64,000 nt of DNA from Methylobacterium organophilum (GTDB lineage: Bacteria; Pseudomonadota; Alphaproteobacteria; Rhizobiales; Beijerinckiaceae). The DNA is taken from positions 1 to 64,000 of the forward strand of contig NZ_BPQV01000009.1 in NCBI RefSeq assembly GCF_022179465.1. The letters are read 5' to 3'. Below, one piece after another: positions 25,557-33,747 of this stretch (the first letter of the stretch is position 1; each line of letters opens with the position of its first letter). Position numbers and translations under genes: made by a program. The notes under the pieces were generated by a model that had not been told where the DNA came from, did not search any database, and worked only from the letters and a program-made list of their open reading frames with translations.

Positions 25557-26414
25557 ATGGAAACAAAGCGTCCCCTCGCCCTTCCCTGCGCTGCCCTCTG
25601 CGCCGTCCTGCTTGCGGGCGGCAGCGCCGCCGCCGCCGACCTCTCCGACCGCATCGCCCCGACGCAGCCGGTCTTCACCCAGGTCGATCCCAACACCTGG
25701 ATCGTCACCGTGACGGGCAACGTGGCCGCGAGCCCGCGCTATCCCGGCGCCTCGCGCTACACCGCCATCGGATATCCGTCCCTCGACATCCGCCATGCGG
25801 GCGAGCCGCGCCGCTTCTCGTCGCCCGACGACGGCTTCAGCTTCGCGCTCTACGACACCGACCTGCTGCGGCTCGGCCCGACCGCCCGCTACGTGCCGGG
25901 GCGCTATTTCGGCGACGACCAGCGCCATCTGCTCGGCTTCCGCGACGCGCGCTTCGCGATCGAGCCCGGCGTGTTCGCCGAGGTCTATCCCGTGTCGAAC
26001 ATCCGCGCGCGGCTGGAACTGCGCCACGGCGTCTACGGCCATCACGGCTTCGTCGGCTCGCTCGGCGCGGATTACATCCTGCCGTTCGACCGCTTCCAGT
26101 TCTCGATCGGCCCGCGCTTCAACTTCGGCGACGCGACCTATGCCCGGAAGTATTTCGGGGTCGAGCCGTTCGAGGCCGCCATCAACGGCCGCGTGACGCC
26201 CTATCGCCCGAACAGCTTCTACGCGGCAGGCGGCCTGGCCGCGCTGACCTACACGCCGAACGAGACCTGGGCCTACACGGTCTATGGCGGCTACAGCCGC
26301 ATCCTCGGCGACGCGGCCGACAGCCCGCTGGTGCGCCGCCCCTTCGGCAACCCGAACCAGTTCAGTCTCGGCCTGAAGGTCGACTATTCCTTCGCGACGC
26401 CCGCCTGGTTCTGA
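25557..26414 (+). CDS. MipA/OmpV-family outer-membrane protein
   Basis: A 285-residue secreted protein. From the ATG at 25557 a clear signal peptide is seen (METKRPLALPCAALCAVLLA, then GGSAAAA). The mature part has alternating amphipathic beta strands, an abundance of Tyr/Phe, a PRYPGASRYTAIGYPSLDI segment typical of MipA/OmpV, and a C-terminal aromatic (AWF) suited to outer-membrane insertion. It is probably a beta-barrel; MipA proteins link to peptidoglycan machinery but function is not fixed. Upstream starts at 25539 and 25521 are possible. Its last 31 bases overlap a small gene on the other strand. Confidence 0.8.
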   Translation: METKRPLALPCAALCAVLLAGGSAAAADLSDRIAPTQPVFTQVDPNTWIVTVTGNVAASPRYPGASRYTAIGYPSLDIRHAGEPRRFSSPDDGFSFALYDTDLLRLGPTARYVPGRYFGDDQRHLLGFRDARFAIEPGVFAEVYPVSNIRARLELRHGVYGHHGFVGSLGADYILPFDRFQFSIGPRFNFGDATYARKYFGVEPFEAAINGRVTPYRPNSFYAAGGLAALTYTPNETWAYTVYGGYSRILGDAADSPLVRRPFGNPNQFSLGLKVDYSFATPAWF

Positions 26415-26596
26415 ACCGCGCGCCGATAGGTGACGTGGGCCAGGGCCAAGGCGCCGCCGATTTGCAGGAAGCCGCGCTCCCCGAGACCCTCGGGGGCGAT
26501 GTGCCACTGCAGGGCGAAGCGGGTCAGCGCGTCGAGGGCGATCAGGGCGAGGCAGAAGACCGCGGCGGCGGCGAGGCTGGCGACGAAATCCGGCAT
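26384..26596 (-). CDS. Small hypothetical membrane protein
   Basis: A 70-residue protein with one clear hydrophobic helix (about residues 5-28, SLAAAAVFCLALIALDALT) and a second weaker one near 42-56. The C terminus is hydrophilic. It overlaps the end of the MipA-like gene by 31 bases in convergent orientation. The hydrophobic pattern argues that it is a real gene, but I do not recognise the family. Confidence 0.5.
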   Translation of the reverse strand: MPDFVASLAAAAVFCLALIALDALTRFALQWHIAPEGLGERGFLQIGGALALAHVTYRRAVQNQAGVAKE

Positions 26597-26731
26597 GGGC
26601 GTGCATTCCCGTGGAGCCGGCTAAAGCTTAGCAATCGCCGAGCCATCCCCGCGGGCCGCCCGCGCCTCTTTCCCTGGGACGACGCGTGATCGCGGGCGGC
26701 CTGTTGCGCCCGCGACACCGAATCTCCGCCT

Positions 26732-27343
26732 TCAGGCTGCCGGCGGGCGCGTCGCCTGCATCGAGGGACGCTGCGCGAAGGCGTCGTACCAGGCGGCGAG
26801 CTGCGGCCGCCCCGCGCGCCAGCCGAGATCGGGGAATCGCAGGTCGAGATAGCCGAGGGCGCAGGCGAGCGCGATCGTGCCGATGTCGAGCCGGTCGGCG
26901 AGCAGCGGGACGCGCGGCTCGAACCAGTCGAGGGTGCTCGTGATCTTGGCCTGCTGCCCGTCGATCCAGGCCTGCGAGCGTTCGTTCTCGGGGCGGGCGG
27001 TCAGCTCGTAGCGGATGAGCAGCGCCGCATCGAGCACGCCGTCGGCGGCGGATTGCTCGTTGAGGGCGCGCCAGCGGGCCGGCCCCTCCATCGGGAACAG
27101 GCGATGTCCCGCTTGCGCGTCGAGCATCTCGCAGATGACCCGGCTGTCGGCGATGCCCTCGCCGGATTCGTCGATCAGGGTCGGCGCCTGCGCCAGGGGA
27201 TGCGCCGCCAGGACGTTGCGGTCGCGGTTGAGCGGATGCACGGCGGCGGACAGCAGGTCGAGGCGGTCGGCGAGCCCGAGCTCGTGCGCGCAGACCATGA
27301 CCTTCCGCACGAAGGGCGAACTGTGGGAGTGGAACAGCTTCAT
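26732..27343 (-). CDS. Glutathione S-transferase family protein
   Basis: A 203-residue GST-fold protein. The N-terminal thioredoxin-like domain starts MKLFHSHSSPFVRKV, with the Ser-Pro at the glutathione-activating position. It continues with the cis-Pro region APTLIDESG and the ESR-like ADSRVICEMLD that binds the gamma-glutamyl group. The all-helical C-terminal domain follows from about residue 85 (the DIGTIALACALGYLDLRF segment is the N-capping-box region). Likely a cytoplasmic detoxification or stress enzyme. It lies 42 bases downstream of the leftward alpha/beta-hydrolase-like gene and could be co-transcribed with it. The substrate is unknown. Confidence 0.85.
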   Translation of the reverse strand: MKLFHSHSSPFVRKVMVCAHELGLADRLDLLSAAVHPLNRDRNVLAAHPLAQAPTLIDESGEGIADSRVICEMLDAQAGHRLFPMEGPARWRALNEQSAADGVLDAALLIRYELTARPENERSQAWIDGQQAKITSTLDWFEPRVPLLADRLDIGTIALACALGYLDLRFPDLGWRAGRPQLAAWYDAFAQRPSMQATRPPAA

Positions 27344-27385
27344 CGAGAGGGGCCTTGGGACGGGAAGATGGGGCCGGGCGCGGGC

Positions 27386-28525
27386 TCAGCGCGGGCCGGC
27401 TTGGGTCGCAGGGGCGGCGCGGGGCACCTCGACGGCGAGCCGCTTGACCGGCCAGCCGTCGCTCCAGCGCTGCATGTCGCCGAAGGCGGGATCCGCCTTC
27501 AGGCTCGTGGCGTCCTTGCCGGCGAAGGCCGCCGCGGCGGCCATGTCGAAGGTCCGCCAGAAGGCGAGATAGTCGAGCGTGTCGACCCGGGCATTGTTGA
27601 TCTGCGCGACGAGGGTGGTCTGCTCGCCGGTCAAGGCCATGTCCGGCGACCACTTGAAGGGCGGCGCCTTGGCGTCCTTCGGCTCCGGCGGCATCTTGAT
27701 CGCGCCGCCGTCATAGGCGGCATCGACGCCCGCCGGCGCGGCCAGGGTGGCGGTGAGCGCCGGGAAGCCGTGATCGTCGGAGAGCGCGCGCACGAACAGC
27801 TTGCGGTCAGGCGGCACCGTGGTCGCGCCGCGCAGAATGCGGCGGCCGGCGGCGTCGGCGGCGCGGGCGTCCTTGTCGCCGATCACCGTGACGAGGAGCG
27901 TGCCCGCCGGGATATGGGCGAGCTCCGAGAGCGGGATGCCCCGGGATTTCGGGTTGCTGGCGATGCCGCCGGGCATCGTGCCGTAGACGAGGGCCGGCGC
28001 CGGCAGCCCCGTCGCGGCGGCCTCGGCGGCGATGTTGGCGGCGAGCGGCACCCCGGCGAGATGGCCGATCACGGCGAGGCGCTTCGGATCGGGCTTGGCC
28101 TCCGCGTCGGCCGCGAGATCGTCGAAGGCCGATTTCAGCGCCCGCAGCGCGTTGGCGGTGGCGTCGGCCGGCCGGGTGCGGTTGACCTCCTGGAAGCGGG
28201 GAAACACCACGAGCCAGCCGTTGCGGGCGAGGTGGTCGATCCAGGCGCCGTAGGCCTGCGGATTCGGCGCGCCCCAGGCATGCAGGAACACCGCGACGGG
28301 GCGGCCGCCCTCCGGCGCCGCGCCCGCCTTGTAGAAGACGAAGCTCCCCGCCCCGGCACGCCCGATCCCCACTCCGCGCTTGACGATGCTCGCCGCCTTG
28401 TCGCCGATTCCGCCCGGGCCTTCGGCCGGCTGGCCGGGCGGGGTCGCCGCCTCGGCCGTTCCGGTGAGCAGGAGCGCCGCGACCAGCAGGCTGGCCGCAC
28501 GGATGAAAGGAGTGGTCAGGCGCAT
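27386..28525 (-). CDS. Secreted alpha/beta-hydrolase-like protein lacking the nucleophile Ser
   Basis: A 379-residue exported protein. From the ATG at 28525 a signal peptide is visible (MRLTTPFIRAASLLVAALLL, then TGTAEA). The next 200 residues look like an alpha/beta hydrolase: VAVFLHAWGAPNP as the oxyanion strand, then RLAVIGHLAGVPLA where the nucleophile elbow should be. The elbow reads GHLAG, with Leu156 where GxSxG needs Ser. A late SDDHGFPAL could hold the His. It may therefore be non-catalytic or use another residue. An alternative start at 28570 would add 15 residues. The orphan receiver gene lies 101 bases upstream on the same strand. Confidence 0.7.
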   Translation of the reverse strand: MRLTTPFIRAASLLVAALLLTGTAEAATPPGQPAEGPGGIGDKAASIVKRGVGIGRAGAGSFVFYKAGAAPEGGRPVAVFLHAWGAPNPQAYGAWIDHLARNGWLVVFPRFQEVNRTRPADATANALRALKSAFDDLAADAEAKPDPKRLAVIGHLAGVPLAANIAAEAAATGLPAPALVYGTMPGGIASNPKSRGIPLSELAHIPAGTLLVTVIGDKDARAADAAGRRILRGATTVPPDRKLFVRALSDDHGFPALTATLAAPAGVDAAYDGGAIKMPPEPKDAKAPPFKWSPDMALTGEQTTLVAQINNARVDTLDYLAFWRTFDMAAAAAFAGKDATSLKADPAFGDMQRWSDGWPVKRLAVEVPRAAPATQAGPR

Positions 28526-28626
28526 CCTCGGCTCGATCTGGGGCGGGCACTCACGGAAGGGGGCCTTCATAACAGATTCAACCCCGCTGACGACGGCGCC
28601 CCGACCGCTGTCACCGTTGTCCCCGC

Positions 28627-29037
28627 TCACCCCTCGTCGTCCAGGGGGCGCTGATGGCGCGCCGCCTCCTCGAGCCAGGCCAGGATCTCGGGCGCGCGCC
28701 AGGGTTTCGGGATGAAGGTCGCCGAGACGCGCAGGTCGCTCGGCTGGTCGCCGGCCTCGCCGGAGGTCAGCAGCACGCGGACCCTCGGCCAGGTGACGCC
28801 GATGATGCGGGCGAGCTCGAAGCCGCCGATCGAGCCCGGGGTGCGCACGTCCGAGAAGACCACGTCGACCTCCTCGCCGCGGTCGTTGAGGATGGCGAGC
28901 GCCCGCTCGGCGGTCTCGGCCTCGATCACGGCGAAGCCCGTCTCCTCCAGCATCTCGGCCGCGAGGAATCGTTCGTCGGGCTGATCCTCGACGACGAGGA
29001 TCACCGGCTTCCTTTCCGCGTGCGGAAGGTCAGTCAT
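28627..29037 (-). CDS. Single-domain response regulator receiver
   Basis: A 136-residue CheY-like receiver with no output domain. The phosphorylation site is intact: acidic pair Glu17/Asp18 (VVEDQPD), phosphoacceptor Asp63 (VVFSDVRTPG), Thr91/Ser92 (LLTSGEAG) and Lys111 (FIPKPW). Proteins of this type in alphaproteobacteria act as phosphate shuttles or interact with partner proteins. The FxxKPW ending is like that of receivers linked to hybrid kinases. No kinase gene is adjacent. The ATG at 29037 begins ten residues before the first beta strand. Confidence 0.85.
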   Translation of the reverse strand: MTDLPHAERKPVILVVEDQPDERFLAAEMLEETGFAVIEAETAERALAILNDRGEEVDVVFSDVRTPGSIGGFELARIIGVTWPRVRVLLTSGEAGDQPSDLRVSATFIPKPWRAPEILAWLEEAARHQRPLDDEG

Positions 29038-29233
29038 GGCGCCCGTCACCCATGGCCCTGCTTCACTCTCCGACGTCCGGCGGAATCGCGCCGCTCGCCG
29101 AAGCCGCTCTCCGACGCAGTGCAACGATAGGCTCTTGCGCCGCCGCGTCTGTGTTGAAGGGGCAACTACGCGTGGAATTATCGCGGAGCCTACGCGCGGC
29201 AAGCGCTATGGCGCCGGGCATTTCAGCCGCCGT

Positions 29234-30133
29234 TCAGGCGACGCCGTGGGCCTTCAGGAAAGCGAGCGCCTTCGCCCAGCCATCCTCGGCCGCGGCCTTG
29301 CGGTAGCTCGGGCGGTAATCGGCGTGGAAGCCGTGCGGCGCCTCGGGATAGACCACGAGCTCCACGCTCCGGCTCGCCGCCCTGGCCTTGTCGCGGGCCT
29401 CCTCGACGGAGGCCACGGGAATGCCGCTATCGGCCCCGCCATAGAGGGCGAGCAGCGGGGCCTGGATCTCGGGGGCGACGTCCCCCGCCGTGCGGGGCTG
29501 GATCGGCGTGCGCTCTCCGCCGAGGGGGCCGTACCAGGCCACCGCCGCCTTCAGGTCGGCCCGGTGCGCGGCATAGAGCCAGGCGCCGCGCCCGCCCCGG
29601 CACCAGCCCATCGCCCCGAGCCGCGACAGGTCGCCACGGGAGGCCGAGGCGGCCCAGGCCGCGGCCGCGTCGAGATCGCCGATCCACTGGGCGTCCGGCG
29701 TCTTCGCGATCACCTCGGCCACGATCTGCTTCACGTCGGTCATGGTCGAGAGGTCGCCCTGGCGGGCATAGAGTTCCGGCGCGACGGCGCAGTAGCCGGC
29801 CTTGGCGAGGCGCCGGCAGATGTCCTTGATGTAGTCGTGGACGCCGAAGATCTCCTCGATCACCAGGATCACCGGGAAGGGCCCCTCCCCCTTCGGCACG
29901 GCGTAGTAACCCGGCATCGGGCCGTCGGCGGCCGGGATTTTCACCTCGCCGGCCTCGATCCCCTCGGCATCGGTCCGGATCACCTGCGCCTCGACGCGGG
30001 GCGTGGCCAGCGTCAGGCCGGTGATCAGGCTCGTCATCACGAAGCCTCGCCGGGAGAAGGGTTGCGGCACCAGGCCGTCCAATCCGCCGAGGTTCGGCGC
30101 CTCGTCCTCGCGCCGCACGCTGTCCTGCTGCAT
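29234..30133 (-). CDS. Dienelactone hydrolase family protein with Tat signal
   Basis: A 299-residue alpha/beta hydrolase of the dienelactone hydrolase family. The Cys-Asp-His triad is visible: GWCRGG with Cys178, GGADSGIP with Asp235 and APHGFHADY with His267. The Glu in VIEEIFG that orients the Cys is present as well. Residues 26-45 contain a twin-arginine motif (SRRGFVMTSL) followed by a hydrophobic stretch, so it is probably exported folded by the Tat pathway. Natural substrate unknown; the family often acts on lactones or cleaves other esters. It is transcribed alone. Confidence 0.85.
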   Translation of the reverse strand: MQQDSVRREDEAPNLGGLDGLVPQPFSRRGFVMTSLITGLTLATPRVEAQVIRTDAEGIEAGEVKIPAADGPMPGYYAVPKGEGPFPVILVIEEIFGVHDYIKDICRRLAKAGYCAVAPELYARQGDLSTMTDVKQIVAEVIAKTPDAQWIGDLDAAAAWAASASRGDLSRLGAMGWCRGGRGAWLYAAHRADLKAAVAWYGPLGGERTPIQPRTAGDVAPEIQAPLLALYGGADSGIPVASVEEARDKARAASRSVELVVYPEAPHGFHADYRPSYRKAAAEDGWAKALAFLKAHGVA

Positions 30134-30172
30134 CGCTACACCTCCCGTTGCGGGGGATGTAGCGCGAGCCCG

Positions 30173-30568
30173 TCAGGCGGCGACGGCGAGGCGCTTCGTC
30201 TCTTCGGAATCCTGCACGAGCACGTCGCCGAGGGCGACGAAGCCTTCCGGCACACCGCCGCGCAGGTTCGGCCTCAGGCCGAAGCCGATGGCGAAGGAGG
30301 GGGCGAGATGCGCGTCGCGGGCGATGCCGAAATGCTGAAGCGCCTGCACGAAGGCCTCGCGGAAGAAGCGCGGCGTGCACCAGCCCTTCTCGGCGAGATG
30401 AAGCGGCCAGTTCCAGAGGCCGTTCTCCCGCCGGGCGCCCAGAACGTCACGGGCGATGAAGTAGAGCGTGCGGCGATGCTCCATCCCGTCCTCGGTCACG
30501 CGCCATTCCGCGTTCTCGAACAGCACGGCTTCGCCGGCGACGTCGTCCAGAAGCTCCGTCTCGTCCAT
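30173..30568 (-). CDS. Conserved-looking hypothetical protein
   Basis: A 131-residue soluble acidic protein. No signal peptide or membrane segment is seen. It has aromatic-rich segments (GLWNWPLHLAEKGWCTPRFF) and ends in an Ala-rich tail after a DVLVQDSEETKR helix. The ATG at 30568 follows a GGAGGGGCGC ribosome binding site. An upstream start near 30622 would add 18 residues including three Cys/His pairs, but it lacks support. Family not recognised; function unknown. Confidence 0.6.
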   Translation of the reverse strand: MDETELLDDVAGEAVLFENAEWRVTEDGMEHRRTLYFIARDVLGARRENGLWNWPLHLAEKGWCTPRFFREAFVQALQHFGIARDAHLAPSFAIGFGLRPNLRGGVPEGFVALGDVLVQDSEETKRLAVAA

Positions 30569-30696
30569 GAGCGCCCCTCCGTGATTGCCGCAGCCTCGAC
30601 CGAAGCAGATGGGAACATTCATGGAACATAGGAACGCATCGCTTGCGGGGTCAAGCGTTTGTTCACGATGCGTTCGATAATGTCGCGGGTTGGCGC

Positions 30697-31182
30697 CTAT
30701 CGGGCGCCGAACATCCCGTGCTGCACCCGGTCGCCCGCGCGGATCCCGAGCTTGGCGGCGACACCGGCATTCAGCTCCAGCACGCCGAGCACCGGCTCGC
30801 CCGAGGGAATGATCTTGGTCGACAGCGGCTCGGTGTCCGCGGCGACCCGCGCCACCGTCCCATCCGCGCGGATGAACACCATGTCGAGGGGCAGATAGGT
30901 GTTCTTCATCCACATGGTCACGGGCTGCGGCTGCTCGAAGTCGAACAGCATGCCGTGATCGGCCGCCATCGAACGGCGGAACATCAGGCCGCGGGAGCGG
31001 TCGGCATCGTTGCGCATCACCTCGACGGCGAAACGGTGCGGGCCGTTCTTCGAGACGATGGTGAGCGGCTCCGTCGCGGCCTGCCCGGCCTCCTGGGCCA
31101 CGGCAGCGGGCCCGTGCAGCAGGGGCGCGGCCGCGAGTCCGGCGAGAAGGGCGAGGCAGATCGTCCGGGCGAAGCGTCTCAT
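30697..31182 (-). CDS. DUF192-family secreted protein
   Basis: A 161-residue protein with an N-terminal signal peptide (MRRFARTICLALLAGLAAAP, cleavage near residue 29) and a DUF192 domain. The domain hallmarks are RSRGLMFRRSMAADHGMLFDF, the MWMKNTYLPLDMVFI core and the C-terminal LELNAGVAAKLGIRAGD. DUF192 proteins are periplasmic in many proteobacteria and have no settled function. It starts 15 bases after the double cold-shock gene, a pairing that is common in alphaproteobacteria, so the two form one transcript. Confidence 0.88.
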   Translation of the reverse strand: MRRFARTICLALLAGLAAAPLLHGPAAVAQEAGQAATEPLTIVSKNGPHRFAVEVMRNDADRSRGLMFRRSMAADHGMLFDFEQPQPVTMWMKNTYLPLDMVFIRADGTVARVAADTEPLSTKIIPSGEPVLGVLELNAGVAAKLGIRAGDRVQHGMFGAR

Positions 31183-31197
31183 GGGTGCCTTGAAGCG

Positions 31198-31809
31198 TCA
31201 GTGGGAAGCCGGAAGCGCCCCTTCGACGAGGCGGACTTCCGCCGCCATAGCACCCTTCGAGCCATCGCCGTAGCGCACGAGCACCTGCTCGCCGGGCTTC
31301 AGCTCGGCGATGCCGAAGCGGCGCAGGGTCTCCATATGCACGAAGATGTCCGGCGTGCCCTCGCCGCGACTGAGGAAGCCGAAGCCGCGCAGGCGGTTGA
31401 ACCACTTCACCACCGCCGTCTCCAGGCCGCTCGTCGGCGTGACGCTCACATGGGTGCGCGCCATCGGCAGCTCGGAGGGGTGGATCGCCGTCGACTGGTC
31501 GAGGGAGAGGACCCGGAAGGCCTGCCAGCCGCGCGCGCGCCGCGCCGCCTCCACCACGATGCGCGCGCCCTCGCTCACGCCCTGATGCCCGTCCCGCCGC
31601 AGGCAGGTGACGTGGAGCAGCACGTCCGGCGAGCCGTCATCCGGCACGATGAAGCCGAAGCCCTTCGAGACGTCGAACCACTTGATGCGCCCGGCTACCT
31701 CGATGAGGTCGAGGGGACGCTCGGCCTCGCCCTCCGTCTCGGCGCGGCGCGCGTCCAGGTCCGCGGACGAGCGGGAGCCGGCCGGCTCGGAACCTGGATC
31801 GTTCGACAT
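31198..31809 (-). CDS. Double cold-shock-domain protein
   Basis: A 203-residue cytoplasmic protein with two cold-shock (CSD) OB folds. The first spans about residues 38-105, with RNA-binding KGFGFIVP and VLLHV. The second spans about 132-195, with RGFGFLSRG and IFVHM. A 37-residue acidic leader precedes them. Such proteins bind single-stranded RNA and melt structure; in this order the double version is widespread. It leads a two-gene operon with the DUF192 gene. The 209-base upstream spacer is shared with the divergent DUF1624 gene. Confidence 0.9.
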   Translation of the reverse strand: MSNDPGSEPAGSRSSADLDARRAETEGEAERPLDLIEVAGRIKWFDVSKGFGFIVPDDGSPDVLLHVTCLRRDGHQGVSEGARIVVEAARRARGWQAFRVLSLDQSTAIHPSELPMARTHVSVTPTSGLETAVVKWFNRLRGFGFLSRGEGTPDIFVHMETLRRFGIAELKPGEQVLVRYGDGSKGAMAAEVRLVEGALPASH

Positions 31810-32018
31810 CGACTCTACCCGTATCGAATCGCTACACGCACTTCGGAAGACAGATTAACAAAGTCCAGACTCTGCGGAAGCCCGTTTGGCCGGCAGCCTT
31901 GCCTGCCGATGTTGCTTTTCCCGAGTTGCCGGCTCTCCACGACACACGTTCGCGAGAGATCGGAGGTCGCCCCGCGGGTCCGTCGCAACCGCGCGGGCGA
32001 GATGCTACTGCCCGGGCG

Positions 32019-32996
32019 ATGACCGAGCCGGCCCTCGCCTCCCCTCCCCGCACCCGCATCGACGCCCTCGACGCCGCCCGCGGCGCGGCGCTCGCCGCCA
32101 TGGCGCTCTACCACGCCACCTGGGATCTCGGCTTCCTGCAGCTGACGCCCGAGAATTACGCGCTGACCGGCCCGGGCCACGTCGCGGCGCATCTGATCGC
32201 CGGCAGCTTCCTGAGCATCGTCGGAATCGGGCTCTGGCTCGCCAACGGGCGCGGCCTGCGCTGGCACCCCTTCCTTGCCCGGCTCGCGCGCATCGGCGGG
32301 GCGGCCCTGGCGATCACGGCGGCGACCTGGTGGTGGTTTCCCGACGCCTACATCTTCTTCGGCGTCCTGCACTGCATCGCCGTGGCCAGCCTGCTGGCGC
32401 TGCCCTTCCTGCGCCTGCCGCCCCTGGTCACGGCGCTCGTGGCCGCGGCCGTCGTCGCGGCGCCGTTCTGGGTCCGGCACGCGCTGCTGGAGGAGCCGGT
32501 CCTGTCCTTCCTGGGGCTGCGGACGATCCCGCCGCGCACCAACGACTACGTGCCGCTCTTCCCCTGGTTCGGCCTCGTCCTCCTCGGCCTCGCGGCGGCG
32601 AAGGCCGGGGCGCCGCGCCTGCTGCGCGGGCCGCTCGGGCGCTGGCAGGCCCGGAGCGGACTTGCGCGCGCGGCATCCTTCGCCGGGCGCCACAGCCTCG
32701 CGATCTATCTCGTCCACCAGCCGCTGCTGCTGGCGATCCTGTCCGGCATCGCCTTCCTGACCGGGCCGCATCCGCGGGCGGGGCTGCCCCAGTTCCAGCG
32801 GGACTACGCCGCCCAATGCGAGCGCACCGGCGGCCGCCCGGACGGCTGCCGGATCGCCGCCCGCTGCACCGGCGCGGCCCTGCGCCGGGAGGGCCTGTGG
32901 GGCCTCGGCGGCTTCACGCCCCTCGAACGCCAGAGGGCGCAGGCCCTGTCGCAGGACTGCTACGAGGCCGCCACCGGGAACGGGATGGCGCCCTGA
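32019..32996 (+). CDS. DUF1624 / heparan-alpha-glucosaminide N-acetyltransferase-like membrane protein
   Basis: A 325-residue polytopic membrane protein. The opening RIDALDAARGAALAAMALYH, the following YHATWDLGFL, and about seven or more hydrophobic segments to residue 255 match DUF1624/HGSNAT-like acyltransferases. IYLVHQPLLLAIL near 235 is the last clear TM motif. A hydrophilic Cys-containing tail of about 70 residues follows. Such proteins are thought to transfer acyl groups across the membrane to sugars. The ATG at 32019 fits the family; the open frame extends upstream without homology. It ends before a strong hairpin shared with efp. Confidence 0.8.
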   Translation: MTEPALASPPRTRIDALDAARGAALAAMALYHATWDLGFLQLTPENYALTGPGHVAAHLIAGSFLSIVGIGLWLANGRGLRWHPFLARLARIGGAALAITAATWWWFPDAYIFFGVLHCIAVASLLALPFLRLPPLVTALVAAAVVAAPFWVRHALLEEPVLSFLGLRTIPPRTNDYVPLFPWFGLVLLGLAAAKAGAPRLLRGPLGRWQARSGLARAASFAGRHSLAIYLVHQPLLLAILSGIAFLTGPHPRAGLPQFQRDYAAQCERTGGRPDGCRIAARCTGAALRREGLWGLGGFTPLERQRAQALSQDCYEAATGNGMAP

Positions 32997-33013
32997 GGCG
33001 GCGGAAACGAAAA

Positions 33014-33044
33014 CGGCGCCCGATCGCGCTGGGATCGGGCGCCG
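33014..33044. terminator. Bidirectional terminator DUF1624 gene/efp
   Basis: A perfect 12-bp GC-rich stem, CGGCGCCCGATC (33014-33025) with GATCGGGCGCCG (33033-33044), and a seven-base loop. It is preceded by GAAAACG and lies between convergent genes. Confidence 0.8.
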
Positions 33045-33087
33045 CTTCGGATCGCGACGGGCGGGCCTGCCGGCGAGGCCCCGGACC

Positions 33088-33654
33088 TCAGTCCTTGGCG
33101 CGCTCCACGTAGGAGCCGTCGGCCGTCATGATGACGACGCGGGTGCCGGTGGTGATGTGGGGCGGGACGCTCGTCTTCACGCCGTTCGAGAGGATCGCCG
33201 GCTTGTAGGAGGAGGAGGCGGTCTGGCCCTTGGTCACCGGCTCGGTCTCGACGATCTCGAGGGTGACGCGCTGGGGCAGCTCGATGGCGAGGGGGGTGGC
33301 GTTGTGGATCGAGAGCATCACCGCCATGCCCTCCTGCAGGTAGGGGGCGGAATCGCCGATCACGTCCTCGGGCACCGCGATCTGCTCGTAGTTCTCGGGG
33401 TTCATGAAGTGATACCCCTCGGCGTCTTGGTAGAGGAAGGTGTGCTCCCGGTCCTCGACGAAGGCGCGCTCGACCTGCTCGGTGGTGCGGTAACGCTCGG
33501 AGACCTTCACGCCGTCGGTGATGCGGCGCATGTCGAGCTGGGTGACGGGCGTGCCCTTGCCGGGGTGGATGTTCTCGGCGGTCAGGATGACGTAGAGCTT
33601 GCCGTCCTTCTCGACGACGTTCCCCTTGCGGAGCGTTGAGGCGATCACCTTCAC
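33088..33654 (-). CDS. efp: Elongation factor P
   Basis: A 188-residue translation factor that rescues ribosomes stalled at polyproline motifs. All three OB-like domains are present. The tip loop IHPGKGTP holds Lys33, the residue modified by beta-lysylation. The start codon is GTG ([12 protein letters not shown]). The modification genes epmA and epmB lie immediately upstream on the other strand, with a 93-base divergent spacer. It fits the Lys-type EF-P system rather than the Arg-rhamnosyl type. Confidence 0.96.
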   Translation of the reverse strand: MKVIASTLRKGNVVEKDGKLYVILTAENIHPGKGTPVTQLDMRRITDGVKVSERYRTTEQVERAFVEDREHTFLYQDAEGYHFMNPENYEQIAVPEDVIGDSAPYLQEGMAVMLSIHNATPLAIELPQRVTLEIVETEPVTKGQTASSSYKPAILSNGVKTSVPPHITTGTRVVIMTADGSYVERAKD

Positions 33655-33747
33655 GGGTTTGGACCTTGCTTTGACGAAAACGACGACGGCTCCCGAGGGT
33701 TCTGAGAACCGCGGAAGCGAAATTCCTGCGCAGCCCCTAACCTATCC

